A stretch of 64,000 bases of DNA from Lunularia cruciata (GCA_948567375.1 OX419756.1:4593001-4657000), one strand, 5' to 3'. Counted from the stretch's first letter, positions 45,107-57,374 are shown. Program-made: numbers and translations. The notes: a model not told the origin generated them from the letters alone.

Positions 45107-47407
45107 GGGGATATCTTAGTGTATTGTTTTTAACAATACAAATAGGGAATTTCATACTTTTACACTCCTTTCCATTCTTGTTGGTCTCGGGTTCGGATGG
45201 GTGGCCGTCGGATCCGAAGCCACCCATCTTCGTCGTTCGTGAAGTCTAATGTCACGGGCCGGAAACAACAGTTCCCACTCCCCTTAACATTTGGTGGGGG
45301 TGTGAAAATAAAATGCTTGTCCACAAAATATTTCTCTAATGATCTTGATGGTAGGCACGGTAAAGTCAGGTAGAGTCGGAGTTGAATTAAAAGTGTGCCA
45401 TTAGAACGTTCAAATATAGTATCCTTACTCTCCCCACGCAATTCGAGAGAATGGAATGATTATTTAGCTGAATATATTGGGAGTGGAAATTCGAAAAGAG
45501 AGTGTGGAATATTGATTCACTACAAATAAAATTTTTTATTTCTTTGTATGTCAATATCAGGAGTAGACTTGGAAATCACTTTTATATTACAGATTGCGAA
45601 CGTGTCTAAATTTTAGTTTACCTCCCTGCATGTCACCTGCCAATCAATTCATCTGCAAACGTGTCTAAATTTTAATTTACCTCCCTGCATGTTACCTGCC
45701 AATCAATTCATTGAAGAATAATTACTACTATATATAGATGAAAGAAGTGCGTGCAGGTGACCCTTATTGCTGGATCTATTCTAGCTTTTGACGAACCCTT
45801 GGACCGCGGGCGAAATAATGCAAATACATTATATGTGACCATTTGACGAGTCTCCTGTCTAGGGAACTGAGCAATCTGCACAGCCATATCTTTTCAATAA
45901 TAAGCACTGAGAGCAAGAATGAGAGAACACTCTTTCATCTTAAAACATTACTCAAGACTCAAGCTGATTGAGTTAAGTTTTATATCGCATAACATACGAG
46001 CTAATAAAAATGAAATACCCAATTGAGGTGCTGAGGCCCGCGGCTCTATGTCTATTGGCTCTTTGTGTATATGTATTCTTCTGGATTATATACGAAAACT
46101 GCTATCCCTCAAAAGGGTTTAGGTTCATATAGATCTACAACCATTGAAGAGCTAGATGCTACTAACTCTTTGATTGGATGACATCAATGGAAAAAAAATT
46201 TCATTGAGAATATGTTGTATCCAGGGTGGCAAGTGAGAAAAACAACAGATGACATAGTGGAGGTTGAAGAACCCCAAGCATTTAAGGAAAAAAGAAATAA
46301 TGAAGTATTGCTTCAATATGGTCCTGATTCTTTGATATGGATAATATAATTGAAGTTTATTTCATCAAGATTAATTTTCTAATATAAAATAACATTTTAT
46401 TAAAATATAATTTAATAAATATATTTTTGTGACAATCTAATGTTGATATACTAATATTATAAATAGTAAGAACAGGTCATTCCAACTCAAAGATATGAAT
46501 TGAATTGATAAAAAATGAAGGGACATGTCACTAGGTGCAATTTGTTTATTACTTTATGTAAAAAGAATTTGTGCAAGAAGATGCATTTGAAATGACTAAA
46601 AATGAAGGAAGAATGTCACTAGGTGCAATTTTTTTTTTATTTTATGTTTAAAATTTTGTGCAAGAACTACTCCCATACTATGATGCACTACATAAAAGAG
46701 AAAACTAACAATCACTTTCACTATAAATATAACCCAAATTACTCCTTAAGGTGATGGTTCACTTTGCCCCAAAGATCATATCACCCTGAACACTCAACTC
46801 TAGATGCATGTAAATTCTCCCCAATAGGCATGATCCAAAGGAATCTTCTGGTTGGCCAAATTGTTTTCTTTTTTATTTTGTGGTACTCCTAATGCTCAAA
46901 ATCCAACTTGATTTTTGAATATATTGGTTGACTCCTTTGGCTCCCTTAGGAAAAAAATATCCTGATCAGGTGCAAATCCACCACTACGTACTCAAGCACT
47001 TGTGATCCTATTGTGAAATTCATCACCACTACTCCACACAAGCATTCACCAACATTCAAGAAAAAGTAATTAGACTTTGGCTGTATGCAAAATTTTCATG
47101 GGAAATGAACTCTAAATTTATTGAGCCAAGAACCTATATGCATTTCCTACTTTGCCCCAGAGTGACTTTAACAATTAAGCAGGTTTTTGGATACCTCTTA
47201 TCTCTAACTTAGGATTCTAATCATATCTTATCCTAATCTTAACTAACTAATTAAGCGTCTAACATGTATTAATGAAGGTGTGGAATCTTCCCCAAAGTTA
47301 GTTTGGATTTGTACTTTTTGTATTTACCACACCGCAGTGGTAGTCGGCTAAGAAGTTCTATACAAACTCAAAAGCATTCTTCCTAGAATATATTTACAAG
47401 TCTAGAG
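45107..47407. other. Intergenic DNA with minor tandem repeats
   Basis: No recognised gene. The minus ORF 45441-45160 (93 codons, DKHFIFTPPPNVKGSGNCCF) has no family I know. There is a 59-bp tandem duplication at 45595-45712 (CAAACGTGTCTAAATTTTA units). An imperfect ~87-bp repeat starts at 46511 and 46598 (AAAATGAAGG...GTCACTAGGTGCAATTT). The rest is AT-rich. Confidence 0.6.
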
Positions 47408-47672
47408 TGTTAGGATTTACTCTTATGCCTTGGTTAGTTGCTCTTTTGTTAGTTCATGCTTTGAGTGAACTTAAAGAGTGTTGGAGCTCTTCCTTGTATG
47501 ACACATATGGAGGTGAGCTTGGGGAGTCAGTAAATATTTCCTGAAGCATTCTTGTCAACGTAGCCTCACATAGAGATGAACCATGTACTTTTGTGTAATG
47601 AGTAATGTGTGAATTTGCTGGTGATATACATGATGTGTGCATGTTGCTGTCCCTCTTGTCTGATTCTTGACA
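47408..47672 (+). repeat. 5' LTR, copia
   Basis: TGTTAGGATTTACTC ... TGATTCTTGACA, 265 bp. It differs from the 3' LTR at many positions, so the insertion is old. Confidence 0.92.
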
Positions 47673-47674
47673 AT

Positions 47675-47686
47675 TGGTATCAGAGC
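47675..47686 (+). promoter_or_regulatory. Primer binding site, copia
   Basis: TGGTATCAGAGC two bases after the LTR, complementary to initiator-methionine tRNA. Confidence 0.95.
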
Positions 47687-47889
47687 AAGTAATGAGAGAG
47701 GAGAGTATTTTTCTATTAAGGTTACATCAGAGAGAAATCCAAGGAAATCAAGGGCAACACCTGGTGTGAGGAGAGCCACAAGAATCAAAGACAAAGAGGA
47801 CTTGCACCACCCATTGGTTTTTATCGAGAGGGATTGATGGGAAAATAGGGAAAGGAAGTAAATGCCAAGAACAACAACAGGGAAAGGAG

Positions 47890-48030
47890 GTGATTGCCAA
47901 GAACAGCAATGGGGATTGAATGTAGCATAGTGTGCACGGTGTACTTGGCCACCTCCTCAGGTGCTAGTGTAAGTACATCAAAACGGAGAAGATCATGTTG
48001 GGCTTCAGAAAAATGCCTTTAAGGATCATC
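47890..48030 (-). pseudogene. Aldolase fragment (captured, arm 2)
   Basis: Minus strand: ILKGIFLKPNMI, then in another frame APEEVAKYTVHTMLHSIP. It is the same class I aldolase segment as at 22053-22211. In places (LKPNM, KYTV) it is closer to the expected enzyme, but it has a frameshift near 47985. Confidence 0.72.
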
Positions 48031-48716
48031 TGTAACACCCATTTATGCATGTGTGTGTTCTTATGATATTTAGTTTAGTATTACAAATACTTGAGAGATA
48101 TTATTTATATAAAGATAAAGAATGGTTCTACATTAGTCATGATTAGCTAAAGTTAGTCATAGCTAAGATAATGTGGACCTTACTCTAAAGGAAGTGGAAA
48201 AGATGAGCACCACTATTTTGGATTCTAGTGTGTTGACTTGGTATTATTCCTAGGTGTTTGGCTTTGAGGAAAGAGTTGAGAATTCTTGGGCCTGCAAGTC
48301 TTTTTGTTTTGGATTCTTCTATAGTCCAAAGATAACCCATGTGAAGGAATCTTTGACTTAGTGGTTAGTTCAAGATAAGATCACATGCTTAGTGTAATAT
48401 GCCCATGTGGATGGATATTCCTTTATAATTTTTGACTTTACTTGAATTTTAGCCTAGTAACTTGAGTTACTCTAGTAATTAGTAACTTTGGTGTGTCACT
48501 ATTTCACAAGTATATAAACAAGGGGTGAAGAGATACTCATCATCTTTTCATTTGCAACTATCTCTCTCATTGAGTTCTCTAGTGAACAATGTCTTGAGTC
48601 TTGGAGTTAGCCTTGGAGGAGTATGATGGAGTTGAGATTCCTTGCCTTCTTAGTCCATAGTGCGCTACCATAATAACCATCAGAGGTTCATCCTAAGTGA
48701 GAGATAGAACGGCTCA
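48031..48716 (+). repeat. Probable solo LTR in captured region
   Basis: It is absent from the arm 1 copy, where GGATGATCTGCTGCAGGAAACC is continuous. It starts TGTAACACCC and ends GGCTCA, with a TATATAAA box at 48511-48518 placed as in an LTR promoter. Flanks TCATC and TTGAT are only approximate duplications, so the exact ends are uncertain. It separates the aldolase and CSP41b pieces. Confidence 0.6.
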
Positions 48717-48721
48717 TTGAT

Positions 48722-49850
48722 CTATTGGAGGAAACCAAAGAATGGTTGATCATGGAGGGGAAAAGTCTTCTTGTTGCTGAAGTTGAATTCCTTGGGCTTG
48801 TATTGGATGAGATCAAGTTAGGGGAATCCACCAGCCTTGGCACAAGCCCTAGCAATATTATCGTAAGTAACATATCTGGATCCATTGATGTTGTAAACTT
48901 GACCGATGACCTTTTCACTTCTTAGAACCTCCATGAATGCAATAGCAAGATCCTTTATGTGACCAAGCTGGGTAATTTGAAGTCTTGAATTGGGAATAGG
49001 GATGGTTCTGTCTGCTTTTAGATGATGGAAGAACCACTCTTCTATAGGGTTATAATTGTGGGGTCCATAAATGTACACTGATCTAATGGAAGTTCATTTC
49101 ACACTCCTACTTTCTAGAAGTGCATTTGTGTCCAATTTACCCTTGTGCTTGCTCTTGGGGTCTCCTGCATAAATCTCTCTATGTGGATGTAGATCAGATT
49201 TCAAGTACACACCAACTGAGGAGTAGAATATGTACTGGTCAAGGCTTGGTAAAGCATCTAAGATTTCTCTAGCTTTTGTTCCTTCTCTTCCATTGATATT
49301 GTAGACAATGTTGAACCCATTGCCACAAATTGTTGACTTCAATGGCTCAAAATCTTGACGATCTCCTTTGATGTGCTTCACTTGTGAAGAGTAAGCAGCA
49401 TACTACCTCACTTGTCTCTCCCAGCAATTGTGAAGCAATTTTAGCCTTTCCTCTATTCAACAATGTCACTTGATGGCCCTCTTTTACTAGAAGCCTGGTG
49501 TGGAAGAGACCAATAAAACGGGTAACTCCAAGCATCAACATATTCTTTGTTGTATTCTTCTTCTCCCCAACTACTGCTGCTATAGCCACAACACAAAGTG
49601 CAAACTTCCTCTGTCCCTCCAAAGTAGAGGTTTGACCAGCTTCATTGATACAACCGTTCAAGCTTGTGGAAGCGCCCAAGAGGTTGATGGAATGCAAAGC
49701 ATTGAAAGACTTGGACGGATTGACAGAGACAACTACAGGTCTTGCTACTTCTCCCTTAGTCATGCAACTTCTCCCTGCAGGTCATGTGACTTCTCCCTTA
49801 GCTTTTAGCTATGCTCTGACAATGGGTGTTGCTGCCAAAAAGGTGATCAT
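48722..49850 (-). pseudogene. CSP41b-like cDNA (captured, arm 2)
   Basis: Better preserved than the arm 1 copy. The ORF 49763-49347 holds a transit-like region and the fold start NMLMLGVTRFIGLFHTRLLV, KEGHQVTLLNRGKAKIASQL. 49381-49094 holds FNIVYNINGREG, LDQYIFYSSVGVYLKSDLHP, KSKHKGKLDTNALLESRSVK. 49078-48818 holds YIYGPHNYNPIEEWFFHHLK, ITQLGHIKDLAIAFMEVLRS, YVTYDNIARACAKAGGFP. The match to chloroplast CSP41b (short-chain epimerase fold, stabilises plastid RNA) is unmistakable, and no introns interrupt it. Stops lie at VK-stop-TS (49093), at about 49430 and after AGGFP. Confidence 0.92.
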
Positions 49851-49959
49851 GCACTAATCTTTCCTAGTCTTGGAGATTCTTCAAAGGTCAGAAATAGGGG
49901 AGTTTTTTGGTGTGACTCCAAGGTTTTAACCTTTGAATTTCAGTTCATAACTTTTGACT

Positions 49960-50290
49960 CATAGTAGGGATGATGAGTGGATTCTAGATTGTGCTTGCTT
50001 TTACCATATATGGTATATGAAGGAGTTCTTCCATTCACTTTCAGCATCAAATGGTTCAGTTCTGATGGGGAATGATCAACCTTGTCGGATTGAGAGTATC
50101 GGATCAATAAGGATTTGAATATTTAATGGAGATGTGCGTAAGTTGAATGATGTTTGGTTCATATATGAGATGAAGAAGAACCTGATTTCCCCTGGAGTAT
50201 TGCATGCCAAAAGTCATCAATGGAGTGTTGGTGATGGGATACTTCAACTCACTTCTGGTGGGAAGGTTATCTTGCAAGGTAACTTTTGAA
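49960..50290 (+). pseudogene. Copia protease
   Basis: DEWILDCACFYHI, SASNGSVLMGNDQPCRIESI, GDVRKLNDVWFIYEMKKNLI, SPGVLHAKSH. It follows the copia protease pattern, with the catalytic DSG/DSC box reading DCA. One TGA lies near 50115 and a TGA follows VILQGNF. It sits directly next to the captured CSP41b start, so gag and its zinc knuckle are missing. Confidence 0.82.
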
Positions 50291-50329
50291 AGATCTATTT
50301 GTACTGGAGGGCACTACAGTGTGTGGAGA

Positions 50330-51640
50330 AGCCAACATAACCAAGTCTTAGGATGATATGACAGCTATGGGGCATTGACAACTAGGTCATTTGAGTGAGA
50401 AGGGATTGGCTATCTTGAGAAGGAATGACTTGCTATCTAGCTTGAAGAATGTGAAGTTGGATATTTGTGAACATTGCATCTTTGGAAAACATAACAAATC
50501 TGTTTTTGGAGTGAGGACCCATAATTCCAAGGGTCTACTCAATTATGTACATAGTGATGTGTGGAGACCATCCCCTACACCCTCATATGATAGAAAATTT
50601 TACTATATGATATTTATTGATGATTAATTGAGGTTTATGTGGATTTATTTCATCCACCACAAGTCTGACGTCGTTGCCACTTTCAAGAAGTGGAAGACCC
50701 AAGTTGAGACTCAGATTAGGGATAAGGTGAGGTGTCTAAGATCAAAAAATGGCAGGGAGTATGTCTCTAGAGAGCTTGAGGTGTATTGCACAGAACAGGG
50801 GATAACTCACCACCTTACCACTATTTACCACTCCGCAATAGAATGGTGTTGCTGAGCGGCTCAACTAGACACTATTGGAGCATGCATGGAGTATGTTGAG
50901 CAAATCAAATTTGCCACTTGATTTTTTGGCAAAAGCTATCAACATGCTAGCATATGTGGTAAATATTTCTCCATCTAGTGCAATCAACTTCAAGATGCCA
51001 TATGAGTTGAGGCGTCAATGACCAATTGATTATGGTAGATTGAAAATATTTGGTTGTGATGCATATTCACTCACAACTAAGGAGAATAGGTCCAAGTTGG
51101 ATGCTAAGTCAAAGAAATGTGTTTTTCTTGGCTATGAAAGTGGAGTGAAGGCTTATAGGCTATGAGATCCAATAGCGTGTAAGGTTGTTGTCAGTAGGGA
51201 TGTATCATTCAATGAATCCAATTCATTTAAAGAGGGGGAGAATGCTCAGGCTCCCTACATTGCCAAGTCTCCCATCTTGGATCTAGTTGAGGGGGAGGTT
51301 GATCACTTAAGTGATAAGGAGGAAAGAGGTGCTCCTATAGCGGAGCAAGTTCTTGAGGAACAAGAACAAGTGGAGCAAGTAGTTGTTGGTGAGCAACAAA
51401 ATGTGCTAGGTCAGCCTCACATTAGACCTATGCATGGAGATCAAGGAAATACTTCATCAAGAAGGTCATCAGGACATGCTAGTCAAGCTCCAAATAGATA
51501 TGGTACATGGACTGATTCAATAAAGTTTTTGGATGATGACTTGACTTCTGGAGATATGCTCATGCTTTGGTCTTGAAAAAGGTGAGCCCTTGTCCTACAA
51601 GGAGGCATGTTCTTCTAGTGGTTTGGTTCTATGGAACCAA
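50330..51640 (+). pseudogene. Copia integrase (broken)
   Basis: The HHCC region (GHLSEKGLAIL ... CEHCIFGKH) is in 50391-50627, and the first catalytic aspartate is in YVHSDVW. The second block (usually LRSDNGGEY) reads LRSKNGREY, so the second aspartate is replaced. The third region is frameshifted at IEWCC (normally NGVAER). The C-terminus continues to 51576 with GQPHIRPMHGDQGN and SGHASQAPNRYGTWT. Confidence 0.85.
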
Positions 51641-51649
51641 ACCAGGAGT

Positions 51650-52440
51650 GGAGATGCAATCCTTGAGGGATAACAAGACTTGGGAACTATTAGGTTACCT
51701 AAGGATCAACAAGTGATAATAGATTGCAAGTGGATCCACAAGTTGAAGGAGGGTCCTAAGGAGGGATCTAAGATCTACAAGGCTAGGTTGGTAGCCAAGG
51801 GGTTCACTCAAGAGAAGGGAGTGGACTACAACGAGGTTTTTTCTCCTATTGCACTCCAAAATATGTCTATTATGTATGCTTGTTGCTTTATTTGGTCTTA
51901 CCTTAGATCAAATGGATGTTGTCATGGCATTTCTCTATGGCACCTTGGATGAGAGGATCTTCATGAGAAAACCCATGGGGTTTGTGAAGAAAGACTAAGA
52001 GGACAAGGTATGCAGATTGCTGAAGTCCTTTTATGGACTGAAGCAAGCACCTTGCTAATGGAACAAGAGGTTTGATGAGTTTATGCATGCTCATGGTTTC
52101 AATAGGAGTTTGTTTGATCCTTGTGTGTACATGAAACCGGTGAGTAATAAGACCTTTGGTTATATTTTTCTTCTGTTATATGTGGATGACATGTCGATGG
52201 GTGCCAAGGATAGATTTGAGGTGAACAAGCTCAAGGCGCTCTTGAGTTTGGAGTTCAGGATGAAGGATCTAGGGTTGGCCACAAAGATATTACGCATGGA
52301 GATCAAGAGGAACTTGGGTACTGGTCAGTTGTGGTTGATGCAAGGTAAGTATGCTAGAAAGGTACTTTCTAGGTTCAACATAGAGAGTTGTAATCCAATA
52401 AGTACTCCTCATTTCAAGCTCTTAGCGGCATGTTGTTCTA
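51650..52440 (+). pseudogene. Copia reverse transcriptase
   Basis: 51680-51952 encodes CKWIHKLKEGPKEGSKIYKA, RLVAKGFTQEKGVDYNEVFS. After a frameshift, a stop and the FLYG region (about 51930-52060, broken) the frame from 52083 is open and includes FDPCVYMKP and FLLLYVDDM with the catalytic YVDD intact, then LEFRMKDLGLATKILRMEI. The finger and palm parts are disrupted upstream, so it is inactive overall. Confidence 0.9.
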
Positions 52441-53078
52441 TAGATGCCATGGAGAAGGGTTTGATGGTTAACATTTGTTATGAGAACAAGGAGTCTCATG
52501 TACTTGATGCTTGCACTAGACCTGATCTTGTGCTAGCTATGGGTAAGTTAAGTAGGTATATGCCAAATCCAAGAAGGACACATTGGGAAGCAGTTAAGTG
52601 GATTCTCAAGTATTTGGGATGTACATTAGATTATGGGCTCTTATTTGATAGAAGATCAATGAATGCCGCATCACTAGATGGCTATGTAGGTGCAGACTAT
52701 GGACAAGATTTGGACAAGTGGAGGTCAACAATAGGGTATATACTCACACTTGGTGGTGGATGCATTAGTTGGAGATCTACCTTGCAAAATTGTGTTGCAC
52801 AATCTACTACAAAAGTAGAGTATGTGGCAGCAAAGGAGGGGATTTGGTTGGATAGACTTGTTGCTGAGATGAGGCTATTGCATGGTAATGTAATGCTTCA
52901 TTGTGATAGTCAAAGTGCTTTACACCTACCTGAAAATGAGGTGATGGATAGTAGGGTTAAGCACATAGACATCAAATACCACTTTCTTAGGCAAACTTTG
53001 TTTGAGAAAATGTTTGAGCTAGTCAAGATTGATGGTAAGCTCAACCCGGCTGATGCCTTAACCAAACTCATACCTTAA
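52441..53078 (+). pseudogene. Copia RNase H (open)
   Basis: C-terminal part of the 331-codon open frame 52083-53078: TRPDLVLAMGKLSRYMPNPR, HWEAVKWILKYL, ADYGQDLDKWRSTIGYIL, CISWRSTLQNCVAQSTTKVE, HCDSQSALHLPENEV, VKHIDIKYHFLR, then NPADALTKLIP and TAA. Acidic residues of the RNase H core are retained. The open frame over almost 1 kb is exceptional in this window. Confidence 0.9.
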
Positions 53079-53322
53079 GAAAGTTTCTCTAAGCATCATA
53101 CTACCCTATAGGTTGTGCAAGTGGAGTATGAGTAGGGTCACCTAGCATTGGAGGTGACCTTGGCTTTTCTGGTTAATCTATCCATGTATGGGCTATGGTT
53201 AGAAGTTATAGTTTATCCTAGTTAAAAGGAGGGGTCAAGTGAATTTTTGTCTAGAACTTCCTACGGAATGATCAACTATTTAGCAAGGTTACTAACCCCC
53301 AGACAAGAATCAAGGGGAATTT

Positions 53323-53589
53323 TGTTAGGATTTACTCTTATGCCTTGGTTAGTTGCTCTTTTTTTAGTTCATGGTTGGAGTGGACTTGAAGAGTGTTGGA
53401 GCTCTTGCCTTGTATGAAAAATATGGCGATGAGCTTGTGGAGTCAATAAAAGATTTCTTGAAGCATTCCCGATTGATGTAGCCTCACATAGAGGTGAACC
53501 ATGTACTTTTGTGTAATGAGTATGTGTGAATTTGTTGGTGATATACATGATGTGTGCATGTTGCTGTCACTCTCATCTGATTCTAGAAA
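53323..53589 (+). repeat. 3' LTR, copia
   Basis: TGTTAGGATTTACTC ... ATCTGATTCTAGAAA, 267 bp. The terminal TTGACA is mutated. No certain target duplication: TAGAG lies before the 5' LTR. Confidence 0.88.
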
Positions 53590-54870
53590 TTGAGTCCTTT
53601 GGTTTACTTCCTATCTTATATCTACAAAGATTCCTTAACAAATTAAGTCATGTATAACACTGAACTCATTCTTCTTAGACTATATATAGCTACAAATGGT
53701 TATAACTAAGAATAGTTCAATTAAGGAAGATTATGATTACTCCAACACAATGGTTCCTCTTTCAATGAGATGAATCATCTTTGGCTTGGTACTATATTGC
53801 CAAGAACTGCCTTTGCCTTTGAGTTGCTTAAGAACCTCCTTGGTCCGCTCCCTATACCCAATCATCTTCAAGAGGTGGTGTTGCAAACTTCATTGAACTT
53901 GTAATACAAGTGTTCTTTTAGCCAAAGTGCAAGTTTGTCCATGCGCTCTTCTTTGTAAGTCTTTCCCTCCAACTTCTAAGCCTAAAGCTTCAAATCATGG
54001 ATCTTCATCTTTACAGACTTCCCTTCTACTTTGTCCTTCAACATGTCAACAAATTGGTCTCACACTTCTTCCAATTGCTGAATTATCTTTAGCTTTGATT
54101 CCTCCAATTGCTTGCTCTCAACTCTTCCAACAATCCTTCATGAATTTGGGCTCTCTTTGCTTCCTTTTCCATTTCCTTATGCAATTCCTTTGCCTGCTAT
54201 TGAGTTGCATGGCCACTTTGTTGTACCCACACTTTTTGTTTATGTCAATTTTTTGAGTAGGGAGTGATATTTGGAGTAGAAAAGAAGGTCAGATGTAGGA
54301 AATTGGTGGATTTGGATCCGAAGGAAGAAATCAAATCCAAGCAAAGGAAGTTGAATTTTTATTTGAGTGAAAAGGAACTCAAATAAGACTTGGAAGGATG
54401 GAAGATCCAAAGTGAGGATACTTTGCATCGGGTTGAAGACACCCAACTAATGATCTTCAACTACAAAATTGACTCGGGCCATACCAACCAAGAAAGGATG
54501 CCCATTGTGAATGGCTCATCTCATGCAAGCTTATATTTGAAAGCGATAGGAATAAACATGCACTAGGTGTGATTTTTGACCAAGTTTTGATTGAAAAATG
54601 ATTGCAACTTGGAAAGTATAAAATCAAGACTTGCCAAAGGGAATTTTGCAATGTTAAAGCAAGCTCATCTTATTAATTCATGTAGTCCAATAGATTGAAG
54701 TAGGGTTGAATGCCAAGTCATTGGTTTGTTGTGAGCAAAGCAAAGTAAGGAATAGCGAGCTAGAATGCCTTGCAAGGGCAATTGCCAAGTTTTGACCATC
54801 TCGGTCAAGAGTCTTGTCATTCTGAGGGTAGATATGATAGCAAAATTCAAAGTCTTAAGCTAACTTCAGA
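53590..54870 (-). repeat. Repeat E and spacer (arm 2)
   Basis: 53590-53750 is spacer. 53751-54200 is repeat E on the minus strand (pieces of LALWLKEH, LEELRA and MIGYRERTKEVLKQLKG spread over frames). 54201-54870 matches 24221-24860. No intact frame. Confidence 0.55.
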
Positions 54871-56061
54871 TAAACTTCTTAGTCTGGAACTAGAACCTGA
54901 GTTCAGGGTTCTTCCCCACAAGAAGCCAAATCTCATCTCTTTGTTACTCAAAAGCATCAAAAACAATATACGGACCAACATCATTTCGACCTCACCTTTC
55001 AACTCGATGATAAGATCATGTTTTATTCTAGTAATCAACCTCTCCCACTTGATACCCAAATCCGTAAAATTACTCCTAATTGGATAGGTCCATTTGATAT
55101 CACCCAAATCGTTTCTCCTATTACTTATCTACTTGCTTTGCCTTGCTTTGTCATATGTGAATCCATTGACAATGGATTCACATATATCCAAGTTGAAACC
55201 TTTTGTTTCCAACCCATCTTCCTTTTCCTCTTGAGTTCAACCTCCTCTTCTTTCTCCTCTTGTCCCTATCAATGACCATGAGTATGAAATTGATAGTATC
55301 ATAGCATGTCACCACATTCAACACGGCTGCTAATAACATATCGAGTACAAAAAATTTTGGAAAAAATATTCTCTTCATGATGTCACTTTAAAATCTATTT
55401 CTCATCTTCAAAATAAATAAATAAATTATCTAGGAGTTGGAAGCTTCTATGATGACAAGGATGTCACCAACTAGCGATGGAAGAATATCTAATAATACAG
55501 TGTACAAATGAACTAGTCAAGACTAACAAAGTAACAAATAAACCAAATTAACCTAGAATTATAAAAATAATCTAAAAATATCTAAGAAGTTATTTGGTAT
55601 TCTCTAAGTATTAGGTAACGTGTATGACAATGATAATTTCTAGAGGAAAATTTTTGAAAAATTTCTTGGCTAGTTTAACTTGTATGCCAAATAGATAATT
55701 TCTTAAAAAAATTTCTTGGAAAACTTCCGGACTAACTTAACTTGCATACCAAATAAATAATTTCTAAAAAAAAACTTTTTGAAAAACTTCTTGATTAACT
55801 TGGCTTGCAATGAAAGAAAATAATTTGTCCTAAAAGAAGATAAGTTGTCCTAAATTTCCTTAGAAATTTCTCAAAGATCTTATATGTCCTTATAAATATC
55901 AAAACTCAAACTCATGCTAGACATTTAGAATTTCTCCTATTCCAAAGTCCCAAAACTCAAACTCATGCTAAACATTTAGAATTTCTCCTATTCCAAAGTC
56001 CCATTGTGATATTTTCTTCCGTACTTCCTTTATCCTATTTCTCTCCTTGGTCATTTACACC
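54871..56061 (+). pseudogene. Family B 3' fragment with LTR (arm 2)
   Basis: Integrase tail (ITPNWIGPFDITQIVSPITY in 55018-55275), a very degenerate chromodomain (55270-55420), then an LTR from about 55491 to 56061 ending GTCATTTACA. The LTR contains a 51-bp tandem duplication (units at 55901 and 55952, AAAACTCAAACTCATGCTA). It is strongly AT-shifted compared with 2892-3304, consistent with C-to-T decay. Confidence 0.78.
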
Positions 56062-57374
56062 AAAAACTCTTGCCGAAAGAAGAAGGGGCCATGACACCAA
56101 TCTACATGCAAGTGGGCCGCTTATATCACTTCAACAATGTGGACCCAAAAGCTCAGAGCCCAAAGGCTATGGAACATCCTCGCCCACAATTTACCTCGAC
56201 AAATGGGATCAAGGTCGTTAAAAATTTGACCTTACGTTGAGCTTTTCTTTGCAGACGTTCTGCACAGCCGACAACCCGTGATGTCTTTGCAACCATTTTG
56301 CTGACATTCCACTCTTGACTAACTTCCTGTAGAAGACAAAGTGATTCCCATTTTCTTCGCGGGCTCTTGGGCAACAAGCCGGGAGCATAGCGCAAAGGCT
56401 TGGATTGAATATTTACACCGTAAACGATCAGCTATGGCCGACAGGTAGGTTGGAGTTGTCAAACCAACATAATGCCTCACCTTGGTTGCCATTAACCCGT
56501 GCTGGAAACGTGTTCGCGAGAGGCTCTTAGCTTACATCTTCTAGACCTGCGTGACATTGCTCTTGAACAGAAATTGCGTATCCTCCAGTTCCCAAATTCA
56601 TTTCCCAACTGGAGTAGCGGCAATCAAGACACAAAAGATTCCTATCCAAAACAGGTTACTCTAGCACACCTATCCTGAATGATTCTCTAATAAACTTCCT
56701 CGGGGACCTTATCTGCGGGTTATTAAGTTGTCACATGTCAGTGACAAGGGGCTAACCGACAGAGAGAAAAGATGAACAACGAAAGAACACACTGTTGAAT
56801 TAAGATCCTCTTTTTCTTGGCACGAACAACTCAGCCATAAACAGACGGGTGACATGAACCTCCAGTGCTTCACCTTACGAGTGCTTCACCTAAAAAAGCG
56901 AGCCAACACCGTCATGACTATCTCCACCTCATGTAAGTCAAATTTCTCCTGCTTCATATACACACATTTCTGATGCTATCTGCAGTCCACCTTCTAACAG
57001 TCTTCTACACACTACGTAGGAAGCTCCTGCAATGTACCTACTGTACTAAAAAGTATGAATAACAGAGACACTCACAGAATCCCACTGGTGAACAAATCAA
57101 ACTCCATTCACCCGATCTAATAATGCACTTTAATGCACTGACACTGTGACGGAACGGGTCTCGGTAACTGCAAAGAGTAGATCTGGAAGGACCTTCAGGA
57201 AGCTAGACAAAATCTTGGTAAAGTAGCAAAAGAGGTGATCTACAAGTTCTAGAAGCGGGTTCCGTCTTGGTCTTCTGTAATCCCCACTCCTTACAGCGCA
57301 GAGGCCCGTGGAGGCTTATCTCTACATCGCACTAGTCAATGGGCAAGTTACAGTCTCACTCAGAAAGGGCTGGA
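56062..57374. other. Low-copy DNA downstream of ISCA2
   Basis: GC content is higher than the surroundings and I see no similarity elsewhere in the window. The minus ORF 56395-56153 (80 codons, LLPKSPRRKWESLCLLQEVS) is not recognised. It may hold the ISCA2 3' UTR and part of an unrecognised neighbour. Confidence 0.45.

Larger units (their letters stand above)
47408..53589 (+). mobile_element. Ty1/copia element carrying captured host cDNAs
   Basis: 5' LTR 47408-47672, primer site 47675-47686, leader, antisense aldolase and CSP41b pieces where gag should be, protease, integrase, reverse transcriptase, RNase H, purine tract (AAGGGGAA, 53312-53319), 3' LTR 53323-53589. The integrase-before-RT order defines copia. 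Pol is broken except for the RT-RNase H half. The shared composite in arm 1 (21750-23600) shows that capture preceded the arm duplication or the transposition. Confidence 0.92.

Noticed and set aside
47403-53594. TAGAG/TAGAA as copia target duplication
   Set aside because: It would require loss of the last bases of the 3' LTR and tolerates a mismatch, so it is not convincing.
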